Assembly (NCBI GenBank): GCA_019055375.1
Contig: JAHQIW010000223.1
Coordinates: 248,001 to 312,000 of the forward strand
Length of the DNA stretch: 64,000 nucleotides
Source of the DNA: Parelaphostrongylus tenuis
Taxonomy: Eukaryota; Nematoda; Chromadorea; Rhabditida; Metastrongylidae
Direction: 5' to 3'
The notes beneath the pieces are model-generated. The model was not told where the DNA came from, made no database searches, and was given only the letters and a program-made list of their open reading frames with translations. The translations under genes were made by a program, and so were the position numbers. Below, piece by piece: positions 45,863-57,600 of the stretch (the stretch's first letter is position 1; every line of letters starts with the position of its first letter).

Positions 45863-47676
45863 GTACGTGGAATGTTATCGTTTTAAAAAATAAAGAATTA
45901 ATAAACACTTCATCTGCTATTTTCGTTTCATGTTAATCGTCTTTTGACTTTAGTAGGCCTCATTAAATTTTTGACCTACCTACATTGCGTGCAAAACCAA
46001 CGCCGTGCTTAAAACCTGAACAGACCGTTCCTCTGCAACGCAACTGGAAAATTAGCTGAGTTTCCATCTGCAATCAAAGGGGTCTTTGGCCGATTTACGT
46101 GCTTGTGTAAGCGGCGGCCACGTAAACTGGTGACGCGATACTTGTCTACGTGTTCATATGCCCGAAAATTCGATGATAATCGAGTCATCGAACGATTGAT
46201 CGTGGCCGCCTCACGGGCGGGCACGTGAATTTGTCGAAGATCCCTTTAATCGCAGATGGGAATTCAACCTAATTTACCTGCTCCTTTGCAGATAGACGGT
46301 TTTTCAGGATATAAGCACAGCGTCAGAATCAGAAACGATTCCGCTATTGAATGATTACTAGCAGTTGAAAGAAAGAGCCTTGTCCGGCAAGAAATATGCG
46401 CGTTTGAGACATAACTTGTGTAGATTTTACAGCGTTATAAAAGGGTGATTTTCAAAGCCAGCGTAATAACGTTGTAGCCTGAAGTCTGAAATTTCTAATG
46501 GTTACTAACACTCCTGAGAGAAGTCCCTCTTCAGCAAATGAGGTCGGTTTCATTTGTGTCCTCATATTCGAATAGTACCCACGCATACTGTAAAAACACG
46601 AGCTTTACTCTTCTTACTAGCAGATTCAAGTATTTTGTAACTACCCCGGATTTTCCATTTTTTCCTTACTTTCTCTGCCGCCTTCGTGGTATTCATTGTT
46701 AGCATTTTCAGAGTCAAGAGAATGAAGGTGAACTTGTGAAGGACGACTGACCACCTCTCACGCACTTCCCATTCCCCGACATATGATTATTCACAATCAT
46801 TCCAGTTGATTGTACAACAAATCTCACGTTCTGAAACATGCTTACGCACGCTTATACGATTAGACAATGTCGAAAATAAATTAACGCATTTTCGAATAAC
46901 GCAGAAATGACTCTGCGCACGGATGGCATGCAAAATCGTAAAGAGTTCAAAATCTTTTGAGAGCAGAAAGGCGTAGTGGTTAGTGATGCAGCGCATTAGG
47001 AACCAAGGTGATAAGCAGGGTCTTGGTTTAATCGGCTCCTTCATCACTCCCCTACAATCAATTAATTAAACACCTTAGTTAGGTTACCTCCCAGCGCTAC
47101 ATGAAAGTTGACTCGACCAATATTCTAGGTAATTCATCAAGGAGAGGAAATCCTCAAGCAGCAGCCGAAGCAGCTCGCAAAATGTTTCGATAACGAAGCT
47201 GATTGCGAGGAAGAGAAACAAATACAAGAAATGATGGATTTTCATGGTAGATTGTGATGGCCGCTATCGTAAAATAATCAAAAATGAGTAGAACAGAAGG
47301 TTTTTATCATCTCAATAAAGCAGAACGAAGTGTCTAATCAGTGAATTCATCTGCGTCTCAGTCAAGCACAAGGTAGCTTTTGGTAAGCCTCTAACGTCGT
47401 ATCCACTATCTAAAGAGGTGATCTCTAGCTTTCTGGCGTGACTTGCCAGATTAAGATTCTTTAGTAAGGGAGACCACCGAAACATTGAACAACACTGACC
47501 AGATTGTAAAAAGTAAGATACTTGTAAATTCAATATGCTCATTTGCTCTCTATTACTTGGATTACCTAAGAAATATAGTACTAAAAAGAGTGTTTACTCA
47601 AAAGTTTGTTCTCGAAAGGCATTATAGATTGCTTATTCAAACAATTAGTCCAGGCCAGAGTTGAAGAGACTAATAG

Positions 47677-49638
47677 GATGAACAGCAAGTAGAGGCACTA
47701 ATACCACCATTTCCTCAGCCGTTCTATAGACAACAAGACCCCAACGAGGAGGTAGATAGAAAATTCCGGAAATTTGCGGACGAAACTTTTAGAACCCTCA
47801 CTCACTATAGCAGGAGAAGATATCAATCTAACCTCACCGAACTACAAAAACGTGGCATGAAAGAGGTTCGAGAGTTGATAAGCGAAGGTAGGATAAGGCT
47901 ATCAGTTAGTGATAAGGGTGGAGAATTTGTTGTGATTCCTCGACAGTTAGATATCGCAATAACGAGCAAGCATCTCGAAGATGCCTCGCTTTACCGATCA
48001 TCTTCTGTAAAGGAATTCAAAAGGCAAAACCGCAAATTAAACAGTGAGTGGGTCCGTACGGCAAAAGCGGCAGGCTTAAGACCATCTATCATTTCTCAAT
48101 TAAAAATCCAGTCACCAACATGTCCTGTCTTATACTTGCCTATAAAAACACATAAGTTAGTATCCACTGATGATCTGATGTCTAACGATCCATCTATATT
48201 CAAAGTTAGACCTATCATCAGTTGTGTAGGCGGACCGACGGATAGGATAGCATGGTTCTTGACTTTAATAACATCCCAGTTGCTAGGACACATTCCAGCC
48301 CATCTGACAAACACTCAGATGTTCCTGGATCGTCTACGTAACGCAAACCCGAACAACGCGTACGTAATGGAGTCATTCGACGTCACTGCTTTATATACCA
48401 ACGTGTCGAATGACTCCGCATTGCAAGCCACACATGAGCTTCTTATACAACACCAGGGAGCTGTAAACATGTATGGCTTGACGATTGAGCAGTTCATGAT
48501 CCTACTAAAAGAGTGCTTGAACTGTTCAATCTTCAGATGGTCCGGGAATTATTATGCTCAAACCAGAGGGCTGGCAATGGGACAGCGACTGGCACCTAGC
48601 CTGGCCATTGCCTTTATGTCTAAAGTGGAAGCACCAGTGATGGATCTCCGGCCATTACTCTACTGTAGGTATATAGATGATTGTTTGATTATCTGTTCCA
48701 CTCAAGAGGAGCTGGATGATTGTTTTAGATTGCTGAATGAACAGTCAGAGTATATAAGATTCACCCGTGAGATACCAAAAGACGATTGGCTTCCATTCTT
48801 GAACGTGCAAATAAGCTTAACTGAGAGCGGCTACATAACGAAGTGGTACCGAAAGCCAAGTAGTAAGAATATCTTGGTTCACTATCTCTCTTCTCATCCC
48901 TCACATACGAAGAAGGCGCTAGTAAAAAACATGTTTCGAACAGCAGCCAATGTATGTACCGGGGAGGAGCAGAGAGTAGAATCCGTGAAACTGGCGCGGG
49001 AAATAGCCACTTCTAATGGATACGAATTTGTAGCCCCTCGGCTTAGGTTTAGAGGAAATATTGCGCCTCCGAACGAAAACTTAGTTGAAAGGAAAGTCCC
49101 GTTTATCATCCCGTTCTATTCAAATGAGATTAGTACAGCTATAAAACGATGTTTGAAAAGAGCGGGTTTAGAGCAATCGGTGGCCATTATTGAAATACCA
49201 CCGAATACTCTAAAACGCCAACTAGTTCGCAACCGCTTATATGACCGTCTCTGTATGATGAAAGATTGTAAAATATGTCTTAACGGCAGAGACGGTGATT
49301 GCATGAGCGTAGGTACAGTCTACCTAATCTCTTGCAAGGCGTGTAGTGATAAATATGTTGGCGAAACGGGTAGGCCGCTCTATGCACGCATAGAAGAACA
49401 CCTAGCTGACAAGCGTCTTAATAGACAAAACACCCCGCTAGGGACGCATAGAGCACAGAAGCACGACGGAGTTGATTTTGAAATCGAAGTCACCATCCTT
49501 GCGCAGGAGCAAAAAACATCAGCGCGAAAGATCTTGGAAGCATTTTGGATTAATACGACCAATCCAACCATAAACCGCAGGGAGGAATGCCTTGTAAACA
49601 CTCGTGATATGAGCCAGTATATAAGACTGTTGTTTTGA
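47677..49638 (+). CDS. Penelope-like element reverse transcriptase with GIY-YIG endonuclease
   Basis: The only long ORF in the window. It copies element RNA into DNA and nicks the target. The first ATG is at 47857 (593 aa), but the frame is open from 47677 after TAA-TAG, and those 60 codons (PPFPQPFYRQQDPNEEVDR and on) are conserved-looking. A -1/+1 shift near 47690 would join a further segment (QARVEETNRMNSK), so the 5' end may be broken. From the ATG: motif A FDVTALYTNVS (about 174-184), motif B TRGLAMGQRLAPSLAIAF (236-253), motif C YIDD (272-275), and a linker with CMMKDCKICL (Cys cluster, 466-475). Then comes GIY-YIG: VYLIS (488-492), KYVGETGRPLYARIEEHL (499-516) and the distal Glu/Asn block EAFWINTTNPTINRREE. 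All catalytic residues look present. Confidence 0.92.
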   Translation, partial: DEQQVEALIPPFPQPFYRQQDPNEEVDRKFRKFADETFRTLTHYSRRRYQSNLTELQKRGMKEVRELISEGRIRLSVSDKGGEFVVIPRQLDIAITSKHLEDASLYRSSSVKEFKRQNRKLNSEWVRTAKAAGLRPSIISQLKIQSPTCPVLYLPIKTHKLVSTDDLMSNDPSIFKVRPIISCVGGPTDRIAWFLTLITSQLLGHIPAHLTNTQMFLDRLRNANPNNAYVMESFDVTALYTNVSNDSALQATHELLIQHQGAVNMYGLTIEQFMILLKECLNCSIFRWSGNYYAQTRGLAMGQRLAPSLAIAFMSKVEAPVMDLRPLLYCRYIDDCLIICSTQEELDDCFRLLNEQSEYIRFTREIPKDDWLPFLNVQISLTESGYITKWYRKPSSKNILVHYLSSHPSHTKKALVKNMFRTAANVCTGEEQRVESVKLAREIATSNGYEFVAPRLRFRGNIAPPNENLVERKVPFIIPFYSNEISTAIKRCLKRAGLEQSVAIIEIPPNTLKRQLVRNRLYDRLCMMKDCKICLNGRDGDCMSVGTVYLISCKACSDKYVGETGRPLYARIEEHLADKRLNRQNTPLGTHRAQKHDGVDFEIEVTILAQEQKTSARKILEAFWINTTNPTINRREECLVNTRDMSQYIRLLF

Positions 49639-49829
49639 TGGGTAGGGTGCATTACGAGCCTATGTGTCTCTCTTGCCGGTGATCTCCACTTGGATCATCC
49701 AGTGGAACACATATAAAAAGCGGTGAGTATGTTGAGTGTTGATTTTTGCTTGATGCGATTGAAATCTAGCTCTGGTGATTTTCTCTAAAGAAGTAATGGA
49801 GGTGTTTGACTGATTGTATTGCAAACATT

Positions 49830-49885
49830 TTGATCTTTCCAGGCTCTGAAGAAGGCGAACTGCCGAAACGTCAGCTATCGAATAA
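49830..49885 (+). promoter_or_regulatory. PLE 3' motif, hammerhead-core-like
   Basis: The run CTGAAGAAGGCGAAC followed by TGCCGAAACGTC resembles a hammerhead core: CUGANGA, a 3-bp GGC/GCC stem II with one extra A, then GAAA. A similar run stands alone at 60204. Stems I and III could not be convincingly paired by eye, so it is a conserved 3' element motif first and a ribozyme only possibly. Confidence 0.4.
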
Positions 49886-50099
49886 AGTTTAATGTAACAC
49901 CTCGTGTTCTGCTCAAAGAAGAAAATCAAGAATCAAACAATTAGCTCTAGACAAAATTTTGATCAGTTCGCATCAGTACGAGTTCTCACAGAAATGCACT
50001 TTTATTGAAATGATCACACTCATAATTTCCGTTACATGATAATGCACATAGGATAAGTCTGAAAGTGTCAAAAAAGTTCATCAAAATTACCTTTTTTAG

Positions 50100-50231
50100 T
50101 TTTACAACTATCCAAATACAGCTAACAATCTTTTCATCGTTATAACGACATGTCTGTTATACATAAAATACTCCAAGCAACTCCTACGGAACTATAAAAT
50201 TAGTAAAGGACTGACACGGGTTCATAAATCG
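50100..50231 (+). pseudogene. SRT copy B exon 7, donor lost
   Basis: Acceptor TTTTTTAG. FYNYPNTANNLFIVITTCLL, then YIKYSKQLLRNYKISKGL. The donor position reads TTGAGT where copy A has GTAAGT. Confidence 0.82.
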
Positions 50232-50510
50232 TTGAGTGATTATTGTTTGAAGAAATTTTTGCCCAGAAGAGCAAGAAACAAAAATATGGTATTGCTAAAC
50301 GAGGAATGCTATTATCGGGAGAGATCACTGCTAAGGCAACTCTGTTAATTTGCTTCTTCAAGTTAGGTTTGGTATCGGTGGGCTCGAAAATATACGAGAA
50401 TATTTTTGCAAAAAAAATGAATACAAAACAGACACCTGGAAGATCACGCTATGCGTTGCTTATCCGGGAAACGAGTGAATATCTGCTCCTTTTCAAAATC
50501 TTTGTTATAG

Positions 50511-50640
50511 TTCTTCATTCAATCGTCGTTAATTTGCATGGTAAATCTTATAGCGGCTATGATTTACGTCTATATGCAGTTCTTCTACACCCCCACATCT
50601 TTGGCCTTTTTCGGTCACATCTGTTGGCAGATCGGTCACG
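50511..50640 (+). pseudogene. SRT copy B exon 8
   Basis: Acceptor GTTATAG, donor GTAACA. FFIQSSLICMVNLIAAMIYV, then YMQFFYTPTSLAFFGHICW. Open throughout. Confidence 0.88.
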
Positions 50641-50902
50641 GTAACAGTGTATATGATTTGATTCGTTTTGTATTTTGTTTATTCCATCATTTTCAATATT
50701 TTGTTCATGTTATCATTTTTATACCCAATTTCGGCGTTACAGAATGAAAGTAAAATTAGAAAAAAGTTTCTTCTAGGAAGAAGAACTTTTCTCAGTAAGC
50801 AAAAACCAAAAAGTTTTCTTCTCTTTACAAATCACAGTACTTGGTGTGGAGGCTATCATTTTTCGGTAACACTTACAAAACTGTTATTCCCTGTCGTTTC
50901 AG

Positions 50903-51042
50903 GATCTCCAGCGTTCGTGTACCTCTTTCTCAATAAAACTATTCAACGCGAAGTCTTCGAAATGTTGAGAATTCGTAAGGCACTACAAACGAGTGTGGCA
51001 CCAAAAACTGGGACACACTTCATCGAGAGTGCCACGAGTTGA
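50903..51042 (+). pseudogene. SRT copy B exon 9
   Basis: Acceptor TTTCAG. SPAFVYLFLNKTIQREVFEM, then LRIRKALQTSVAPKTG and a stop. Typical SRT tail; 13 codons shorter than copy A. Confidence 0.88.
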
Positions 51043-51840
51043 ATATTGAGACGCAGAATCGAATTTTTTCTGCTCCACCTGAATCGTATCGTAAACCATC
51101 AATGTGCACTTTTCTCTATTGAACTGACTCAAAAATGTCAAAAAGGTTTCTTCATAGTAATTCTACGATCTCGTTTTTTCGGAGACAAATTGATCTGAGT
51201 GCACCGTCGACAGCCGTTCATTTTTTTGACGTGAGCCTCCGTGACTGTTTCGAATTAAAACTAGTGGAAAACGGCTTTTCATCAATCTTATCTTAGCTTA
51301 TCGTTTGACACTATGCTAAGATTAGATGTGTTCAAACGGTCTCAATTTATTTTTTACTATCTTATATTCTCCTTGAATGATAGTGTTTTACTAATTTCTC
51401 ATTTCCCATCGTACTTTGAATACTGATATCACAAGAACATTTCCTAGTCAATTGTTCCAGCTTATCAAGCATCATAAAGGTAATTGAGTAAATTTCTGCC
51501 TCATTCGATGATTTGTGAAGCGCGATGGTGTATCTGTCAGTGTCGCTATCCTCCTAATATTAAGTTGCCTATCTTCCTAAACAAAGCTGATATTTGATAT
51601 GTGTGTATACCGAAACCATGAAGAGTTTCGTTGATTTCATGGCTGCATCAAATTAAAAATCAATGTCTTTTATCAAAGCACCTTCCAAATGTTGCGCTTC
51701 ACAGGCCAAAAGAATATTTCCAATGATTGCTTTGTTTACGGTCGTAGTAAACGTTGATACCTCTACTATCGAGGGTTTTTTATAGACGCGCTCAAAACGA
51801 TATAATTTGATAAGGATATAACATGTTTTGAGCCGGTAGG

Positions 51841-51893
51841 TCTAGTGCCATACAGGGGCCTGTTTTGTCCTATTGGAACTTATCAGTAGCACC
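51841..51893 (-). ncRNA. hammerhead motif, degraded core
   Basis: Minus strand: stem I GGTGCTA, core CTGATAA (G to A), stem II around AATA, then AAAA for GAAA. Stem III CAGG-CC-CCTG is perfect, the triplet is GTA and the stem I 3' side is TGGCAC. The helices are kept; the core is probably dead. Confidence 0.65.
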
Positions 51894-51967
51894 CTCCCTA
51901 GGTGCAGCCGATCCTCGATCCTTTATAGAGGAACATTTAGCCTCAAGAAAACGGCTGAGCCAAAAGA

Positions 51968-52018
51968 TGGTGCTACCGATGAGTCCTAATAAGACGAAAC
52001 AAGAGCCTGCACAGCACT
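51968..52018 (+). ncRNA. hammerhead motif, degraded core
   Basis: Plus strand: stem I GGTGCTA, core CCGATGA (U4 changed to C), stem II GTCC-TAATA-AGAC with one pair lost, core GAAA intact. Stem III is CAAG-AG-CCTG with a mismatch, the triplet GCA (not NUH) and the stem I 3' side CAGCAC. Confidence 0.65.
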
Positions 52019-53344
52019 CGACCTAACAGAGTAAAACACGGCATAGCCTTATCAGACTGGACCTTGATAGAGTTCACATTTGTCAATTTTAGGAGTAGCT
52101 CTTTGGAAAAGATGCGCATCTCTTGGACAATCAACAATTAACACCATCAAGATCGGTCAGCAACCATTCACCTTTGTTCTCGCATTGTCGCTGCTCAACA
52201 ACATACCATTGTTACTTGTAATTCGCGTTTCCAATTATCAACAGTCGCTCCATTCTGCTACTTTACAGACTGCCAGTAGTTAATTTACAGCTCGACAAAT
52301 GGGTATTCTAGTACTCGGTTTGGCATGTTAAAAGATCTTCTTGGTGCACAATATCTAGGAGTCAAAAATTACTCCTCACTTTCAGGTTACTCAGTCCGAT
52401 GTATAGACTTCACATCGGGTTTTGTTATCGGTCGTATAATTAAGCTCAGATGATAGGAGCACTCATCATCACAAAGCTTTATTGTAAGATTCATTCAGTC
52501 AAACTTTTTCAAAACGGATCCTTGAAGATAGTGAATGATGAGTGGTAAAATACAGAGTGGAATACGTTTATGAAGAGAATGCGCAATCAAGCTTTACACT
52601 TTAGTGATGCTCAAGGCTTCTATTTGGAAGTATTTGATCAGGCATACTTCTTTTTGAAAGCTTCACGATTACAAGCTATACAATAGTCTGTTACAAGTTA
52701 CAATACACTCCGATTTTCAACATTAGGATTTCTCTATAATGTCGTTGATTAGCCCATCTAGCAAATATGAAATCGGTTCATATTGTGAATTCAATATAGC
52801 AGCCGTTTCACTACATTGTCGAGATCTAGACATTCTATTTTTGCAAAGACAGTTAATTGCTTTAGCAAAGAGCAGTTGCTTGATTGACTGTCGTTGCAAA
52901 AATAAATTGTATAGATTCAAACTGTAGGTGAACACCGAAGCAATAGAGAAACGAGAAATATGCAGTAATTACGGCTGTGGCTTTCTGTATAGAGTTGTTT
53001 CGTATAATAAAGTATCTGATTGCTCTTCCCACTTTGTTCAAGATCATCCAATTGGAAGAAATCCGTAGACGACTTCAGATCACTGCGCATGTCCAGTGTC
53101 ACAAGTCATTCCACAAATTATGTTCATAAAAGGATGAAATCTTCATAGTACAGAATGGATGACAATAAAAAGTGAATACTTGTAAGGCAAAAAATAAAGC
53201 CTCTCCTAAAATTCTATGTAAGTCTCAACTTTAGAATTGCCTTGAAAATCGAGAAGTTACTGGAAGATATCGATGAATTTACACAACATGCAAGGTGCAG
53301 CGTTTATTTCGGCAAACAATTATCTTATAATCATCAATCTACAA

Positions 53345-53560
53345 TGGCTTTGGGAGTCTGTGGCCGGATGGCTAGTGATGCTTGGTGCAGAGTTAAACTC
53401 CTATCTGCAACACTCACTGTCAATCAACAACGAACGCCTCACAAAACTCCCCAGCCTGGCTATTTTTAAGAATGCAAGGCGTTGTATTCGATCAGTATTC
53501 TATGACGTTCACGAAAAGAAACAATTTCTCCATCAAAACGATCAACGCGAAGAGACAAAT
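53345..53560 (+). repeat. SINE-like repeat, family 2
   Basis: A tRNA(Ser/Leu)-like head GTGGCCGGATGGCTAGTGAT is followed by a body with AACACTCACTGTCAATCAAC and CCCCAGCCTGGCTATTTTTA. The body matches 59075-59270. The B box is not clear. Confidence 0.5.
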
Positions 53561-54229
53561 TGAATGCTTAAAGTGCTGGGGTCCGCGCAGTGAGAAAAGT
53601 GTGGCACAGACCAACTGAAAAAATAGTGACTTTTCAGTGCTTCATAGATTAAGGTCATATCAAATTTATAATATTTACATCTTAATATTTGATGCTGAAA
53701 GTACAAGATGACTATGTGTTTGCTTGTTTGACCATTCATTTATTTGCGGAGGCCTATAAAGACATACTAATTATGGCCTGATTAGAGCCTCTACAGTCAT
53801 ATTTTATCTTTTACTGATCACAAACTTTCTTTAGCGAAGATAAAATCTGAATTTCGAAAACTACTATTCTGCCTGGCTGCAGGTGACATAATAACACTAC
53901 AATCAGTGCTTCGCTAAGAAATAAATACGTGACTAAACGTTTCTGAACACCTAGATTATCTTTCTCAGTGTTCGCAAACGTTTCACAGCACTCTACCAAT
54001 AAATAATAGAATTCTCTTCCGCTATCAGGAAGCAGAAAGAAACGACCCCTTTTACTAGGCAACAAATTTTTGTAAGAGTGCTAGTAATTATCCGAAAGCT
54101 GAAGTCTCTGGTCACAGCACTACGCTCTTTTTTTCTAAAAGACCCTTTGAAAACACTACTACATTCGAAATTAAATCATGTTTAACACCCTCCGCCTTCT
54201 ATAACTTTGCTGGATGCACGAAAAGCCTA

Positions 54230-54640
54230 AACAGGTGTAGAAAAAATCTTGTAGTATCGGGGTTATGCTGTTTATTTGGAATTTCTTCAGAAGTGGAGAG
54301 AAAATTCCCAATTAAATTACAAAAATCGCAATTCACATGTGTACCGCATCAGCGTCATGGATAGATAGCCGTGTTGAAACCGCGAGTGACCGCGCTGCCC
54401 TCCTTCACCAGCTCGTAGATTAGACAAAAACAGTTCCATGCGAACTAATGTTATTTTCTATGCCACATCACAGTAAAGCGGTTTTTCTCAAAATTACGCG
54501 CAACGTTGAAATTATCGAAACGTACGCTATCGAGTGGTTACTGATATTCTAAATGAAGAGCTCTATCCTGCGAAAAAAGCGCGTGTGTGAAGCATAATCA
54601 TTTCTATTCTGCTGAAACGTCATAATTCGCCAGTTAAAAG
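54230..54640. repeat. dispersed composite repeat copy
   Basis: Contains the modules seen at 17140-17580 and 41010-41640 (AAAATTCCCAATTAAATTAC; ATTTTCTATGCCACATCACA; GCGTGTGTGAAGCATAATCA). Heavily diverged. Confidence 0.5.
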
Positions 54641-57600
54641 TGGAGCACATAACGCATTATCCAGAGATTCATGCTTTCGAAAGATTACTGAAAGTGCGAT
54701 TTAAAGTCTTTATGCAACGAGTGGAGCCATTTCTTCACTTGTTTCCGGAGAACGAAAAAGAACCCATAATAACATCATTTGTGTGGGTAGAGAAGAATCT
54801 CAGCTGCTGGCTGCAAAGGAATATCTGACAGTGCATTGTCATTCTCTTGATTTAGAAAGATTTTGCGATGATCTATGAAAGCTGTTGCACCTTAGCGATA
54901 TTTGGATGTTTAGATCAGCTAGTGTTGATATTATAATCAACAAATATACTGTCCTATTGATATAATTTTTGAACAAACTAAAACCAACAGTCACGATTTT
55001 ACTAGTTTTATTTCCTGTAACGCCATTATTTACTTAGTGGTTCTCCTTGTTTCTACGGATATCTCTACTTAAGAGTCCTAACGAGAGCCACTCGTTGGAG
55101 AGAAAGCAAAGTTACAGTGGTTATTGTATTGGGCTCTCTATCCTCATTTCAACAAGTAATTTCCAAATGTTTACTGCCACTTTTTGCTAACACGTTATCT
55201 TCCTAAACTGCTAAACTGAGAAATCGTTATCTTTTCCAATGTTGACTCGCAGGAGGGGAGGTAGTTTTTTTGTAAGTGACCTGAAATTGTCCCTTATGTG
55301 GTATCCAAATATTTGATTGAACTTTGCTGACGTTTATGTGGCAATCTTGAAACCCAGAGGCATATTTGAACACGAATTAAGAAATCATCGTACATATTAT
55401 TAAGGTGAAGGATGAGCAGCCGTTATAAGATGTGTCGTTCAAGAATCCATCTAAACAGTGGTTAAGAATTTGTCAACATCGATTCTGACTCCCATGAAGC
55501 TTCATGTATAGCCGATTCGATTTCCCCAGGAGAATGAGAGTTGTGAATAATTCAACAACACACAATAACACACTTTGATCGTCGAGGTCGATCGAGCTGC
55601 ATGATATATTTGCAGCTGTTGACTCACCCCTTCTCGTAGTGAAGGAAGCTTCCCATTCACATCGGGTATGGTGAACTGGTGCAGATTAAATCGAAAAAAG
55701 ATTTCTTCAACTATAGCAACTGATTTTATAATGAAGCTCTAAGAGCATTCTAACCGAGCTGGTGTAAAGAAGCACATAAATAAAGAAATATGGGAAATGT
55801 GTGGAAATGTTCTTTCTCTTGTTTTAATTGATCAGTGTTCATAAGCAAGTGTGCTGCTTAAATTTATCGCGATTGTCCCTCCAGTCATCTGTGACAAGGT
55901 GCATTAATGCTGACACTTTGACATTTTCAAATATATGGTTAATCAATGCAATTTCTTTCCGACACTTTATTTCGAAAGGCAAACTGTTCAATGAATATGT
56001 ATAATCATATGAGACGCTTGGGGTGGCTGCTACAAGCCATATAAATGTCATTTCCTTTCTGACGCTCTACTATGTATCGCAGGTTTTTTTACGAGCTTCT
56101 TGCTGCGATTTATTGATTGATAGCTCATCCAACACCATGATTGTAACGATTACCTGGAAAAGCCTTGTCTACATTAAGGATTTGGAACTTCAACGGCTGG
56201 AAATTGAGTCATGCTCCAGAGTCGTTATAATAGATCACAACCACTTTTTCAAATGTGTCGCACAGGAAATCGCGAAATAGATTGGCACAATTCCATGAAT
56301 TCTATGTTTTTACTGCTTTATCGCAATGTTAATAGGTTGGGGAGAAAGTTCTCTGAAAATGCTTGTAACCCTTTGAGTGCCGGCCACTTTTTGCGTTTTT
56401 GGGCTCCTCTGGAAGCCCGTCTTCTCGCGCGCTGATTGGTATATGATTTATCTACTTAATTCAAAATGGAATTAACAAGCGAACAAATTCAGATTCAACG
56501 GTGGCAAGTGAACCGAGTAAGATGCATCAGCATCATCATCATCAACCATCAACAAAGTGATAAATTATATACCAACCAATGCGGGAGAAGACTGGCTTTC
56601 AAATGAGCCCAAAAAACACAAAAAATGGCCAACACCCAGGAAAGTTGCAAGCATTTTCTCAGTACTCTTTTCCTTAACCTGTTATGATCTTTCAAGTTTT
56701 CCTAAGAGATCTAACTGATAAGCAAAAGTTTGACCTCAGACGAGAATTAAGCTCGCGTTCGAAGTGACAATATTCATGATTCTAGCAGCAAAATAATTAT
56801 TTGGTGAACAAACACCAACCTTCACTAAGCTATGACATGTTAGAAGGGAATGTGAAATATAAAACAAGAGTATTCTAGAAACAAATCTCAATTTAAACCT
56901 ACCACGAGTTGATAAATCTCCTTTACAGTCGTTAGGTGATGTTTCGGCGATTTTGCCTTTCTCAGATCCTGAAATTATTTATATAACTATATTATCGTTG
57001 CTCGTCCAGGCTCTTTTTATCATCACGGTGAATCATAGTAAACTCATAAAACATAACAACTTACATATTATAAATACAGCGATGGAGTGAAATTTTCTCT
57101 TTTTTATACATGTTCCCAAGCCCACCATTCCTATATTATTTGAAGAGCTATAATTTTTTGTAAATGAATACCAATATGCTGTGAACGACAGAATGTTAGA
57201 CGTCGCACAATAAAGCGAAGAAACTGAAACCAAGCGAGAATAACATGCTATTCATCTGTTAATTATGAGATGATACTAGTCAAACTGATAAAAAGTAAGA
57301 GAAATGGATACAACTCAGTGTCAAAGTGATCTAAATGTCACTATCTAATTTGAGGATGAATATTTTTATATCTACTTAATTTCTGCTTATTGAAGTACAT
57401 AAATCATATTCACCTGTTTATATTACATATACAATATTATCTATTGTTCGCCTTGTATTACTTGACCCACATATTGCCATGGCTGCAACTACTGTATAAC
57501 ATAAAGTTTGAAAAACCGCCACTGTTATCGAAGTATATAACCGCACGTTAGCAACAAAAAACACCTCTAATAATTCGCATTTGAGATTTTTTTTCGGTTT

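Larger units (their letters stand above)
47590..49930 (+). mobile_element. Penelope-like element (EN+), near-intact
   Basis: Contains the RT-endonuclease ORF (47677-49638) and about 290 bp of 3' sequence that ends around TCAAAGAAGAAAATCAAGAA. Exact ends are uncertain; no long flanking repeats were found. The element is inserted in intron 6 of SRT copy B, same orientation. It has probably moved recently compared with the two relic copies at 3.2 and 20.8 kb, since its ORF is open over 650 codons. Confidence 0.75.
35476..51042 (+). pseudogene. SRT-class serpentine receptor, copy B (9 exons, degraded)
   Basis: Same nine-exon plan as copy A: 35476-35533, 36768-36843, 40627-40708, 41917-42036, 42507-42588, 45713-45862, 50100-50231, 50511-50640, 50903-51042. 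Most SRT motifs survive: SCYKIMIALG, GGNYCYSPN, NRTYLVLLIPFIYFLC, IAAMIYVYMQFF, PAFVYLFLNKTIQREVFEM. Lesions: a 1-nt deletion in exon 1 before the YDC codons, the exon 2 donor reads GG, a 1-nt deletion plus a lost codon in exon 5, and the exon 7 donor reads TTGAGT, a likely G to T change of GTGAGT. Exon 4 uses a GC donor, which can be functional. A Penelope-like element lies in intron 6. The exons are otherwise well kept, so loss looks recent. RNA evidence could show rescue by nearby splice sites. Confidence 0.8.
51808..52054. mobile_element. palindromic element with two opposed hammerhead motifs (copy 2)
   Basis: Starts TGATAAGGATATAACATG and ends CATAGCCTTATCA. It has the same arms as copy 1 at 19018 but lacks about 100 bp of the centre. 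It lies 770 bp beyond the stop of SRT copy B. Each arm holds a hammerhead motif with core changes. Confidence 0.85.

Noticed and set aside
48096..49652. Five minus-strand open frames under the PLE
   Set aside because: Antisense shadows of the reverse transcriptase ORF.
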